Assembly: GCA_002323245.1 (NCBI GenBank)
Contig: DCPU01000018.1
Coordinates: 62,001 to 126,000, forward strand
Source of the DNA: Mariprofundus sp. UBA1536
GTDB taxonomy: Bacteria > Pseudomonadota > Zetaproteobacteria > Mariprofundales > Mariprofundaceae
Reading direction: 5' to 3'
DNA length: 64,000 nucleotides
Below are positions 26,666 to 35,235 of this stretch, in pieces. A program made the position numbers and the translations under genes. Position 1 is the first letter of the stretch. The number at the start of each line of letters is the position of its first letter. The notes beneath the pieces were generated by a model. The model ran no database searches. It was not told the DNA's origin and worked only from the letters and a program-made list of their open reading frames with translations.

Positions 26666-27406
26666 ATGCAAAAAAAAACAACTATCCAAAGTAAAGTAGT
26701 GCTGGTAACTGGTGCTAATCGGGGAATTGGTAAGGAAATTGTTATTCAGTTACTTGAAAATGGCGCAGGGAAAGTTTTTGCTGGAATGCGAAATGCGGAT
26801 GCCATTCCAGACCTACTTGAAAAGTATGGTAATCGAATCGAAGCAATTCAATTAGATGTGACGTCAAAAGAAAGTATTGAGACCGCGGCTTCAAATATTC
26901 CGAAACTGGATATATTGATTAATAATGCAGGCGTTATTCCGATGGGGAACTTCACAAACGGGAATGCTCTGGATACTTTAGATTTAAACTGGAATGTGAA
27001 CGTGCGAGGCTTAGTTGCGGTGACACAAGCTTTCTTCACTAAAGTTGCGGCTTCAGATAATGGCGCCATTGTGTCTCTTTCTTCTATGGCAGGGCTAGGT
27101 AACATGTCTTTTATGGGTACATATTCTGCGAGTAAATCTGCGGTTCATAGCCTTATGCAAGGCTTGAGAGCGGAGTTGAAAGAGTTCCCAATTCTAGTAG
27201 CAACCGTATATCCAGGCCCAGTAGATACAGAGATGACTGCAGGATTTGAGGTGGAAAAAGCAAGTCCTTCTAATGTAGCAATAAATATTCTCAAAGGCAT
27301 TCAAGAAGGGTCAGAAGAAATCTTCCCTGATGAAATGTCAGGAAAGATGGGTCCATTATATTTTTCATCGCCAAAAGAGCTGGAAAATCAATTTTCTGGA
27401 TTCTAA
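26666..27406 (+). CDS. Short-chain dehydrogenase/reductase
   Basis: A 246-residue classical SDR. The nucleotide-binding motif T-G-A-N-R-G-I-G lies at 15-22; N-N-A-G at 86-89; catalytic S139/S140, Y153 and K157 in Y-S-A-S-K. The residue after the first strand region (A-G-M-R) suggests NADP(H) rather than NAD. P-G-P-V-D-T follows the catalytic site as expected. AGAGGA about ten bases upstream supports the ATG. It faces away from the AraC gene, which probably controls it; a strong hairpin follows. The substrate is unknown; small carbonyl or alcohol compounds are typical. Like its regulator it looks AT-rich compared with the surroundings. Confidence 0.9.
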   Translation: MQKKTTIQSKVVLVTGANRGIGKEIVIQLLENGAGKVFAGMRNADAIPDLLEKYGNRIEAIQLDVTSKESIETAASNIPKLDILINNAGVIPMGNFTNGNALDTLDLNWNVNVRGLVAVTQAFFTKVAASDNGAIVSLSSMAGLGNMSFMGTYSASKSAVHSLMQGLRAELKEFPILVATVYPGPVDTEMTAGFEVEKASPSNVAINILKGIQEGSEEIFPDEMSGKMGPLYFSSPKELENQFSGF

Positions 27407-27432
27407 TGCCGAATGAACCTGACAAGAAATTC

Positions 27433-27464
27433 AGCCGCCCGCCCATGGCGGTCGGCTACTTTTG
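27433..27464. terminator. Bidirectional hairpin between SDR and methyltransferase genes
   Basis: AGCCGCCCGCC (27433-27443), loop CAT, GGCGGTCGGCT (27447-27457): an 11-base stem with one mismatch, followed by ACTTTTGG on the plus strand. As at katG/oxyR, the stop codon of the convergent gene (27456-27458) lies at the edge of the stem. It probably terminates the SDR transcript and perhaps also the opposing one. Confidence 0.65.
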
Positions 27465-28085
27465 GCCGTTATACGTAACTCGCCGAATGTCCGCTATGGG
27501 TTGTGGATGCAGTGGTTCATTCGGTTGTTTTTTAAGTACGATATACAATGAGTCTCCATCAGCCATTTCGCTATAAGTTTCCAAAGCCAAAATGTCGAAC
27601 ATATCGCCGATGATGTGTTTTAATTGGCTGATGGAGTAATACGACAGCAGCATACCTTGCATCTCTTCGCGACCTTCGCCTTTCCAGAATGAATGGAATA
27701 AAACACCATCCGTATTCAACGCATTCCTTTGTTGCATCAATGATGCTTTTAATTCTTGCTCAGTCAGGTGATGCAACACTTTGTTTGAATAGATGCAGTC
27801 AAATTTAGAATCTGTGTGAATGTCTATGATATCGAGATGAAGAAGGCTGGCGTCTGGGTGGGATGCGCGAAACCGCTCAATAAATATATCGGAATTATCA
27901 GAGCCCGTGACATCGAAATATTTGGCTAGTATTTCTAAATAAACGCCTGGCCCCATACCCAATTCCAAAACCGATGCACCAGCTGGCATGTATGTCCGAA
28001 GAATGTCGATGAGTGCTTTGCCATCGAAACCTTTGGCCATTTCAATGTATTGATTCACATTTTGTTCCGGATCATAGAAGCCCAT
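27456..28085 (-). CDS. Class I SAM-dependent methyltransferase
   Basis: A 209-residue Rossmann-type methyltransferase. Motif I is V-L-E-L-G-M-G-P-G-V-Y (about 40-50), followed by the acidic end of strand 2 (G-S-D-N-S, about 62) and a post-II segment D-C-I-Y-S-N-K-V-L-H-H-L-T (about 95-107) typical of methyltransferase family 11/25 proteins. GGGGAG a few bases before the ATG supports the start. The substrate cannot be inferred. It stands alone on the minus strand, separated from the upstream FeoB-like gene by 90 bases and that gene's terminator, and is convergent with the SDR. Confidence 0.82.
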   Translation of the reverse strand: MGFYDPEQNVNQYIEMAKGFDGKALIDILRTYMPAGASVLELGMGPGVYLEILAKYFDVTGSDNSDIFIERFRASHPDASLLHLDIIDIHTDSKFDCIYSNKVLHHLTEQELKASLMQQRNALNTDGVLFHSFWKGEGREEMQGMLLSYYSISQLKHIIGDMFDILALETYSEMADGDSLYIVLKKQPNEPLHPQPIADIRRVTYNGQK

Positions 28086-28175
28086 GTGCGCTCCCCTCCA
28101 GGAAAATAAAAGTCGTATGCTTCAATCACTGCTTCTTGCCGATAGCAGTAGTTTGTTTCATTTCAGAGATATTGA

Positions 28176-30239
28176 CTAAAGAAAAAGAAAACGCCCGATT
28201 TCGGCTAACAGGCGTATGAACATGGCAACGATAAGGGCCGTGGCTGTGGAGAGAAATACTGAGTATGCGGCGGCTTTGGCACCTACCACTTTAAGCTGCA
28301 TCGCAATGGTGGATACGCAGGGCACATAGAAGGTAACGAAGATAAGGAAGGTAAGTATTTGCACCCAGTCCATGGCCTCAGATACACCCGCCACACCGGC
28401 CACGCCCAAGGCCTGAAACATCATCACCAAGGATAATTCTTTACGCAAAATGCCGAATAATAACGGCACACCCAGCAGAGCAGGTAAGCCCAACCACCAC
28501 ACGGTGATGGGGGAAAGGATTGTATTTAATACTGTGTCGATATGCATATATTGCAATAAGGCCAAAATCACTGTGCCCGCCACCAGCAGCGGGGTGACGA
28601 TGGTGAGCACGTCTTGGATGCGAAACCATGTTTCTAACAGCAGCTCTTTAAGCCGCGGCCAGCGAAATGGGGGGATGGTCTGAATTTGGCCGGGTTCAGC
28701 ATGGGGAAATTGCCAAATCAGTAAGCGGCTTAAGGCGGCGATGATGAAGATGTTGAGCATAAAGATGAAAAACACGCCCAAGCCGCCGAGTACCATGCCA
28801 CCCAAAGCCAAGATAATGGCAGAGCGAGCTGAGCAGGGGATAAAGGTGGCGAGCAGCGTCGCGACCAGTTTGTCACGGCCAGTAGTGACTTTGGCGAGCA
28901 CGGCAATAGCTGGCACATTACAGCCAAGGCCGAGCAAGAAAGGAAAGGCCACATTGCCATGCAAGCCAATGTGATGAAAAAATCGATCCACCACAAAAGC
29001 GATACGTGCCATCACGCCTGTTTGTTCCAGAAAAATCATCAGCAGAACCAGCGGCAACATATATGGCATTACAATGCCAATCAGACTTACTAAACCTTCA
29101 GCTACTGCTTTGAATATTACACTGGTAAGTTCAACGGCATACCACTGGTTGAGCAGGTCGATTAGTGGCGCGGAGGTGATGGCATCAAGGCCACTGCTTA
29201 ACTTAAAGACGACAAATAAAATCAATGCAAACACCGATAATGAGCTCACAATGCCCCATTGTGGGTGCAACATGATTTTATCAAGCAAGCTTACCCAGTT
29301 GCTGCCAGATTTGAATTTGCCAAAACCAGTTACCCGCTCAGCATGTTGCATAGCACGATGGTGCCGGTCCACATCCAGCTCAGTGGCTAAGGTGCGAGGT
29401 AGTTCTGCATCGGCGCGCCTTTGAATCTCGCTAAGTTGCTCGGCAACACTGGGGAAATGTTCAGTCAGTTTGTTGCTGAAATAAGCATCATGTTCGAGTA
29501 GCTGCGCCACCAAAAACGAAGGGGGAACATCAAAGGTTTCAAACACATAGGTGCTTGAAAGCAAGGCAAAAGCTTCACTTTGCCAGGGCTTGAGATGTTT
29601 GGCGGCGACATCAAATAAATTGCCTTGTTTCTTACGCGCAGCTTCAAGCACGCGTTCAAATAGAGTGCTGATACCGCGGCCTTCCAAAGCTGCCGTGGAC
29701 ACCACTGGAATACCAAGTCGTTTTTCAAGCAAGCTGCAATCAATATCCATACCCTTGACCTTAGCCTGATCCATCATATTGATGGCCAAGACAAGTGGTT
29801 GCTGCAGGTTCATCAATTCAAGCGATAACTCTAAGCTGCGCCCCAGGGCGGTGGCATCAATCACATGAATCATCACATCAGGATGCGGAAAAGGTGCAGG
29901 TGGTTTTAGATATTCATGGGTTGATACATGCGGACGTTGGTTGCCCCACAAGAGATATTTCAGGCTTTCAAGGTTGTCTCCCTGCAAATGGCGCAAGGAG
30001 AAGAAACTGGGTAAATCCATGAGCTCAATTTCATCAAGACCCACTTGCACCTGGCAGTGGTTATAACTGATATCTGTACCTGCAAAGGTACCTGAATCGA
30101 CCAGGACACTCGATACTGCCTGAAAAATTTCCGATTTTCCGCTTCTGGGCTGACCCACCAAAGCAACCCGCAGACGTTTATCACCGCGAAACAGTGCTTG
30201 CGGTGGTTTGATGGGCTGCCAGGCAGCTTGATTGGTCAT
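28176..30239 (-). CDS. FeoB-like GTPase-coupled metal transporter with altered G3 motif
   Basis: A 687-residue protein with the FeoB layout: N-terminal G domain and about eight membrane segments in Gate/nucleoside-recognition domains (about 340-685), including G-L-G-C-N-V-P-A-I. G1 reads G29-Q-P-R-S-G-K35-S36, and G4 is N154-M-M-D157. G3, normally D-L-P-G, is D75-L-P-S, so the switch-II Gly is lost. It is shorter than typical FeoB (about 770) and has an extra loop at about 103-122. There is no FeoA partner. It follows the Met/His-rich gene by eight bases, with no strong ribosome-binding site of its own, so it is the last gene of the copper-efflux operon. Fe2+ uptake is the family role; here another metal or a regulatory role is possible. 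Confidence 0.78.
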   Translation of the reverse strand: MTNQAAWQPIKPPQALFRGDKRLRVALVGQPRSGKSEIFQAVSSVLVDSGTFAGTDISYNHCQVQVGLDEIELMDLPSFFSLRHLQGDNLESLKYLLWGNQRPHVSTHEYLKPPAPFPHPDVMIHVIDATALGRSLELSLELMNLQQPLVLAINMMDQAKVKGMDIDCSLLEKRLGIPVVSTAALEGRGISTLFERVLEAARKKQGNLFDVAAKHLKPWQSEAFALLSSTYVFETFDVPPSFLVAQLLEHDAYFSNKLTEHFPSVAEQLSEIQRRADAELPRTLATELDVDRHHRAMQHAERVTGFGKFKSGSNWVSLLDKIMLHPQWGIVSSLSVFALILFVVFKLSSGLDAITSAPLIDLLNQWYAVELTSVIFKAVAEGLVSLIGIVMPYMLPLVLLMIFLEQTGVMARIAFVVDRFFHHIGLHGNVAFPFLLGLGCNVPAIAVLAKVTTGRDKLVATLLATFIPCSARSAIILALGGMVLGGLGVFFIFMLNIFIIAALSRLLIWQFPHAEPGQIQTIPPFRWPRLKELLLETWFRIQDVLTIVTPLLVAGTVILALLQYMHIDTVLNTILSPITVWWLGLPALLGVPLLFGILRKELSLVMMFQALGVAGVAGVSEAMDWVQILTFLIFVTFYVPCVSTIAMQLKVVGAKAAAYSVFLSTATALIVAMFIRLLAEIGRFLFL
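28180..28214 (-). terminator. Terminator inside the 3' end of the FeoB-like gene
   Basis: On the minus strand CGCCTG (28214-28209) pairs with CGGGCG (28197-28192), with one T-G wobble and an 11-base loop, followed by TTTTCTTTTTC. The last codons of the gene are within it. It should end the whole cus-type operon. Confidence 0.6.
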
Positions 30240-30247
30240 GTCAGATG

Positions 30248-30727
30248 TTATTCAGGGTAATAAACACTGGCTTTATGTTTGATGCCATCGGCAGTTTTAA
30301 ACAAGACCATGATACCATAACGGCCTTGATGATCCATGTCGTAACCGGCCATATACCAGCCATCCATGAGCATGAGCATTTTTGATTCGGAGGCATTGTT
30401 GGGAAAGAAGACTTTGGAATTGATCAGAGCATCGTTTATCACTTCACCATCTTTTTCAATTTGCACCATGAGATTGTGTGAGCCGCCATGTTTCATATCG
30501 CCCGCTGCCTGCATCACATGAAAGCTTACTGTGTAACCTTCGACTTCTTTTTTCACCAAAAATGCTTTGTTATCAGCATGTATGGTTTCATGGTTCATGG
30601 CTTCGTGGTTCATCTTGCTATGATCCATGCTGTCATGATTCATTTTGCTGTGGTCCATGCCTTCCATGGCCAAAGCTGATTGCGAACCCATCAAAAGCAG
30701 CGCCGATATTAGTATTGAATATTTCAT
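30248..30727 (-). CDS. Periplasmic Met/His-rich copper-binding protein
   Basis: The ATG at 30727 overlaps the cusA stop by four bases (ATGA) and has GGAAGG upstream; the longer open frame only reads through the end of cusA. The 159-residue precursor has a Sec signal peptide (residues 1-20, cut after S-A-L-A). The mature start is a tandem of M-D-H-S-K-M-N-H, M-D-H-S-K-M-N-H, E-A-M-N-H elements (about 21-50), a soft/borderline ligand array expected to bind Cu(I) or Ag(I). A beta domain follows (about 55-155) with its own Met cluster (K-M-L-M-L-M-D-G-W-Y-M-A-G-Y). It may hand copper to the CusCBA pump or buffer it, comparable in role to CusF, although not a clear CusF homologue. Confidence 0.75.
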   Translation of the reverse strand: MKYSILISALLLMGSQSALAMEGMDHSKMNHDSMDHSKMNHEAMNHETIHADNKAFLVKKEVEGYTVSFHVMQAAGDMKHGGSHNLMVQIEKDGEVINDALINSKVFFPNNASESKMLMLMDGWYMAGYDMDHQGRYGIMVLFKTADGIKHKASVYYPE

Positions 30728-33700
30728 ATTTTTCCTTCCTTTGTTTTTCGTTGTTCTATCCATTGGAGCATCATTCCGTAAATAACAGGCAAGACGAGTA
30801 AGCTCAAAAGGGTTGCCGAGAGCATACCGCCAATCATCGGGGCGGCAATTCGTTGCATCACATCCGAACCTGCGCCTGCACCCCACATGATGGGAATAAG
30901 GCCGGCAATGATGGCTGTGGCCGTCATAGCGATAGGGCGAACACGCGCGTTGGTGCCTTGTTGCACGGCATCTTTGATATCTGATGCGCTCAGGTTTTGT
31001 CCTTTCACAAGGCGCAGCTTGAGTACAGCTTGATCGATAAAGGTCATCACCAACACGCCGATTTCAGCCGATACCCCGGCAAGAGCGATAAACCCAACAG
31101 CCACGGCAACGCTGATTTGATATCCCAGAATCCACACCATCCAAAAGCCGCCGACCAGGGCAAAGGGAATACTCAGCATCACGACAAGCGGGGCAAAGAA
31201 GTTACGGAAGTTTAAATACAACAGCAAAAAAATCGAAAGCAGGGTAAGCGGAATCACCACTTTCAAACGCGCTTGGGCCCGTTGCATATATTCAAATTGC
31301 CCCGACCAAACCAGTGAATAACCTGCAGGCAGTTTGATCTTATCGGCAATCAATTGCCGGGCATCGCTGACATAACCGCCGATATCTGCGGTATTGATAT
31401 CCACATAGACCCAGGCATTGGGTGTGGCATTTTCCGTTTTAATCGACGGTGGGCCACGGCGTAAATGCAAATCAGCCACCAGTGAGAGCGGGATTTGCGC
31501 CCCAGTGGGCGTTGGAATCAGTACCCGCTTCAGCGATTCTTGATTATCGCGCAAGGCTCTGGGGTAGCGGATATTGATGGGATAACGCTCTAAACCTTCA
31601 ATAGCGGTGCTGATATTCATGCCGCCAATGGCCGATTGAATCACATCTTGTATATCGCCCACAGTCAGGCCGTAGCGGGCGGCTTCTTCGCGTTTGATAT
31701 CAAAATCAAGGTAATACCCACCCGCTGTTTTATCAGCAAAAGCGGAGCGGGTGGTCGGCATGGTTTTGAGGGTTTGCTCAATTAACGCGCCCACTTCTTC
31801 CAACACTATCAAATCAGGGCCAGACACCTTGATGCCAATGGGTGTTTTGATGCCAGTAGAAAGCATATCGATGCGGGTTTTAATCGGGTAAGTCCAGGCA
31901 TTGGAAAGCCCGGGAAACTGCATGGCAGCATCCATTTCCTGCATCAAGGTTTTGGTGGTTTTCTCCGGGCTTGGCCATTCTTCTTTAGGTTTTAAGCGTA
32001 TGGTGGTTTCCAGCATGGAAAGCGGGGCGGGGTCGGTGGCGGTATCTGCTCGGCCCACTTTGCCAAACACCGAAGCGACTTCTGGGAAGGTGCGCAAAAT
32101 TTTATCGGTTTGTTGCAGCAATTCTTTGGCTTTGGTGATGGAAATGCCGGGGTAGGTGGTGGGCATAAACAAGATATCACCCTCATCCAGGGTCGGCATA
32201 AATTCAGAGCCCGTTTTGAGGATGGGATAAGCCGTGGTCGCCAAGACACCCAACACAATCACCACGGTAGTCCTGCGCCATAGCATGGCTTTGGCAAGCA
32301 TTGGGCGATGCATGTTTTTGAGCCACACATTGATGGGATTGGCCTGCTCTTTAGGGATGTTGCCGCGAATCAACAAGCCCATCAGCACCGGAATCAGGGT
32401 GATGGCCAATAAAGCAGCAGCAGCCATGGCATACGTTTTGGTGAAGGCCAGCGGCGCAAACAAGCGACCCTCTTGGGCTTGTAGGGTGAACACAGGCAAG
32501 AAAGAAACGGTGATAATCAACAAGCTGAAAAATAAGGCGGGGCCAACTTCTTTAGCTGCGATGCCTACTGCCTCCCATCTTGCTTTGCTGCTTGGTTTGC
32601 CATCCAATAAAGCCAGATGCTTATGCGCATTTTCAATCATCACAATCGCGCCATCAATCATCGCGCCAATGGCAATGGCAAAACCGCCAAGGCTCATGAT
32701 GTTCGCTGAAAGACCTTGCCAACTCATGAACAAAAAAGCCATCAAGATGCCGATTGGCAAGCTGATGATACCCACCAAGGCGCTGCGGGCATGCATTAAA
32801 AATAGCAGGCAAATCAACGCCACCACCATGGATTCTTCAATCAGCTTTTGCGACAGATTATCCACTGCATTTTCAATCAAGGTGCCACGGTCGTAGACGG
32901 GTACAATCGCCACGCCATCTGGCAGACCGGCTTTTAAACTTTCCAGCTTTTGGCGCACGCCTTCAATGGTGGCCAAGGCATTTTCGCCATAGCGCATAAT
33001 CACAATGCCGCCAGCCACTTCGCCCTCACCATTAAGCTCAGCCAAACCGCGACGCAGCTCAGGGCCAAGGTGAATGTTGGCGAGTTGTTTTAAATAAATG
33101 GGCGTGCCTTGGTTGTCCACACCCACAGGTATAAGCTCCAAATCGTGCAGACTTTTGATGTAACCGAGGCCGCGCACCATGTATTCGGTTTCACCCATTT
33201 CCACCAAGCTTCCACCCACATCGTTGTTGGAGCGCACAATGGCGTTTTTGATGGTGGAAAGTGAAATGCCAAAGGCTTGCAGGGCATCGGGATTGACCTC
33301 GATTTGGTATTGTTTCACAAAGCCGCCGATGGAGGCTACTTCCGAAACACCAGGCACGGTTTGCAAAGGATAACGCAAATACCAATCCTGGATGGAGCGC
33401 AGTTGCGCCAAATCGTGTTGGCCGGTTTTATCAACCAGAGCATATTCATACACCCAGCCCACGCCTGTGGCATCGGGGCCAAGTTTTGGGCTTACGTTTT
33501 CGGGTAAACGGTCGGTGGCATAATTGAGGTACTCCAAAACACGTGTACGGGCCCAATACATATCTGTGCCATCTGCAAAAATAATATAAACCATGGAAAA
33601 GCCGAAAAATGAATAACCACGCACCACCTTGGTGCCAGGCACGGATAACATGGCGGTCGTGAGCGGGTAGGTGACTTGATCTTCCACTACCTGTGGGGCT

Positions 33701-33867
33701 TGTCCTGCGTAGTCGGTAAAGACAATTACCTGCACATCGGATAAATCGGGAATGGCATCCAGTGGCGTGTGTTTCATGGCTTGCCAACCCGCCCATGAGA
33801 TCAAAAAGGCGGCGAGCAAGACCAAAAAGCGATGTTTGATGGCGGCATCAATCAGCCACTGAATCAT
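30724..33867 (-). CDS. cusA: CusA-type heavy-metal RND efflux transporter
   Basis: A 1047-residue inner-membrane RND pump, the same length as Escherichia coli CusA. It has an N-terminal membrane anchor, two large periplasmic domains and twelve predicted membrane segments. Typical elements: D-A-I-P-D-L-S-D-V-Q-V near 36-46, T-D-P-A-P-L-S-M-L-E-T-T near 615, and G-A-M-I-D-G-A-I-V-M-I-E-N in the fourth membrane segment region, which carries proton-relay acids of heavy-metal RND pumps. Several periplasmic Met residues fit a Cu(I)/Ag(I) pathway. It overlaps cusB by four bases upstream and the Met/His-rich gene by four bases downstream, so translation is coupled. The operon context and Met-rich partners favour copper or silver over the zinc/cobalt CzcA type. 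Confidence 0.92.
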   Translation of the reverse strand: MIQWLIDAAIKHRFLVLLAAFLISWAGWQAMKHTPLDAIPDLSDVQVIVFTDYAGQAPQVVEDQVTYPLTTAMLSVPGTKVVRGYSFFGFSMVYIIFADGTDMYWARTRVLEYLNYATDRLPENVSPKLGPDATGVGWVYEYALVDKTGQHDLAQLRSIQDWYLRYPLQTVPGVSEVASIGGFVKQYQIEVNPDALQAFGISLSTIKNAIVRSNNDVGGSLVEMGETEYMVRGLGYIKSLHDLELIPVGVDNQGTPIYLKQLANIHLGPELRRGLAELNGEGEVAGGIVIMRYGENALATIEGVRQKLESLKAGLPDGVAIVPVYDRGTLIENAVDNLSQKLIEESMVVALICLLFLMHARSALVGIISLPIGILMAFLFMSWQGLSANIMSLGGFAIAIGAMIDGAIVMIENAHKHLALLDGKPSSKARWEAVGIAAKEVGPALFFSLLIITVSFLPVFTLQAQEGRLFAPLAFTKTYAMAAAALLAITLIPVLMGLLIRGNIPKEQANPINVWLKNMHRPMLAKAMLWRRTTVVIVLGVLATTAYPILKTGSEFMPTLDEGDILFMPTTYPGISITKAKELLQQTDKILRTFPEVASVFGKVGRADTATDPAPLSMLETTIRLKPKEEWPSPEKTTKTLMQEMDAAMQFPGLSNAWTYPIKTRIDMLSTGIKTPIGIKVSGPDLIVLEEVGALIEQTLKTMPTTRSAFADKTAGGYYLDFDIKREEAARYGLTVGDIQDVIQSAIGGMNISTAIEGLERYPINIRYPRALRDNQESLKRVLIPTPTGAQIPLSLVADLHLRRGPPSIKTENATPNAWVYVDINTADIGGYVSDARQLIADKIKLPAGYSLVWSGQFEYMQRAQARLKVVIPLTLLSIFLLLYLNFRNFFAPLVVMLSIPFALVGGFWMVWILGYQISVAVAVGFIALAGVSAEIGVLVMTFIDQAVLKLRLVKGQNLSASDIKDAVQQGTNARVRPIAMTATAIIAGLIPIMWGAGAGSDVMQRIAAPMIGGMLSATLLSLLVLPVIYGMMLQWIEQRKTKEGKI

Positions 33868-35234
33868 TGCTGTTGCTCCAGATGCATATCTTGCATGTCC
33901 AGGGCATCCATGCCTAAGTCATCCATGCCCATATCATGATGGGTATGCATTACTGATGTGGGAGCAGGTTGCGCCATGCGCATCATCTTGGCAGTGGCCT
34001 CTTTGAGCTTGGATTCAGAATCAATCAAAAACTGACTGGATGTGACTACCCGTTCACCAGCTTGCAGGCCTTGCAGAATTTGCGCTTCACCTTGCGAATC
34101 AATGCCCACCACCACAAATCTTGGCTCATATTTGCCCGCCGCGCGCTGAATAAACACTTGGGTTTGAGTACCTGTGCGTACAATGGCTTCGGATGGCACC
34201 ACCACCGCATTGATTTGTTTGCCTGCTTTGATGCTGACATTGGCAAACATTTCGGGTTTGAGCGCTAAATTGGGATTATCAAATTCCAAACGCATTTTCA
34301 CGGTGCGCGTTTTGGCTTCCAAATAGGGGTAAATGTAAATCACCTTACCCGTAAACAAACGCCCAGGAATACCTGCCACGCTCATTTGCGCGACATCACC
34401 TTTACGCACCCAAGGCAAATCATCTTCATACAAATCAACAATCACCCACACCCGCGATAAATCGGCAATTTTATAGAGCTCGGTTTCTGGAGTGATGCGG
34501 CTGCCTTCGCGGGCGCCAATATTCATGATGATGCCATCAAAGGGCGAATGGATGTGCAGCCCCTTCATCACTTGGCGTGTTTCATTGAGTTGTTTGATTT
34601 GATGGTCGGGCACATCTAGCAATTGCAAGCGCTCTAATGTGGATTGCAGCATGCTTTGCGCGCCTTGGCGGATATCTGCAAACGGGCTATCAGCCAAGGC
34701 TTCAGCGTGATTCAAAGCCAATAAATATTCCTCTTGGCTGGAGACCAATTGCGGCGAATAAATTGACATCAACATGGTATCTTTTTTGACCATATCCCCA
34801 GTTTTATCGACAAACAATTGCTCTACCCAGCCTTCATATTTGGGGTGTAACAGCGCCACGCGTTCTTCATTGTAGGTGACGCGGCCAACAGCGCGAATGG
34901 TACGAGATAATGTTTTTTGCTCAGCAAGGGCTGTGCGTACGCCTGAGTTTTGCACCATGCTAGGCTGGATGCGTACGGTGCCTATGTGTGCATCGGTAGC
35001 CTGTGAGTTTTCAGCAAACACAGGGATATAAGCCATGCCCATGTCATCTTCAGCAGGAACAGGTGAAGTGATATTAGGGTTCATAGGGTTGCGATAAAAC
35101 AATACCTCGGGTTTGGGGTCAGGTTTCACAGACGAAGAGCGTTCGGTAGTAGGAAGTGATGGCGCTAATACATAGCCACCACCCAAGCCCAGAAAGAGCG
35201 TCACAACAATTATCATCAACGTTTGTTTGTTCAT
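33864..35234 (-). CDS. cusB: CusB-type periplasmic adaptor (membrane fusion) protein
   Basis: The ATG at 35234 lies one base after the cusC stop, with AGGTG upstream; a GTG at 35243 would overlap cusC. The 456-residue product has an N-terminal membrane anchor or signal (about 4-22), a CusB-type metal-binding segment (F-Y-R-N-P-M-N-P-N ... D-D-M-G-M-A-Y-I-P-V, about 46-72) whose Met residues match the CusB copper site, then barrel-sandwich, helical hairpin (about 145-230) and beta-barrel domains. The C-terminal tail (about 418-456) is Met/His/Asp-rich (M-H-T-H-H-D-M-G-M-D), an extra putative copper-binding stretch. It links the inner-membrane pump to the outer-membrane channel and delivers metal to it. 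Confidence 0.92.
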   Translation of the reverse strand: MNKQTLMIIVVTLFLGLGGGYVLAPSLPTTERSSSVKPDPKPEVLFYRNPMNPNITSPVPAEDDMGMAYIPVFAENSQATDAHIGTVRIQPSMVQNSGVRTALAEQKTLSRTIRAVGRVTYNEERVALLHPKYEGWVEQLFVDKTGDMVKKDTMLMSIYSPQLVSSQEEYLLALNHAEALADSPFADIRQGAQSMLQSTLERLQLLDVPDHQIKQLNETRQVMKGLHIHSPFDGIIMNIGAREGSRITPETELYKIADLSRVWVIVDLYEDDLPWVRKGDVAQMSVAGIPGRLFTGKVIYIYPYLEAKTRTVKMRLEFDNPNLALKPEMFANVSIKAGKQINAVVVPSEAIVRTGTQTQVFIQRAAGKYEPRFVVVGIDSQGEAQILQGLQAGERVVTSSQFLIDSESKLKEATAKMMRMAQPAPTSVMHTHHDMGMDDLGMDALDMQDMHLEQQQ

Positions 35235-35235
35235 C

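Noticed and set aside
30728..30886. Extended N-terminus for the Met/His-rich protein (start at 30886)
   Set aside because: The extra 53 residues only read the 3' end of cusA in another frame and would destroy the signal peptide; the ATG at 30727 has a good ribosome-binding site and an ATGA overlap.
32234..32896. 220-codon plus-strand frame inside cusA
   Set aside because: It is antisense to the conserved membrane region of cusA; its hydrophobic character is only the mirror of that sequence.
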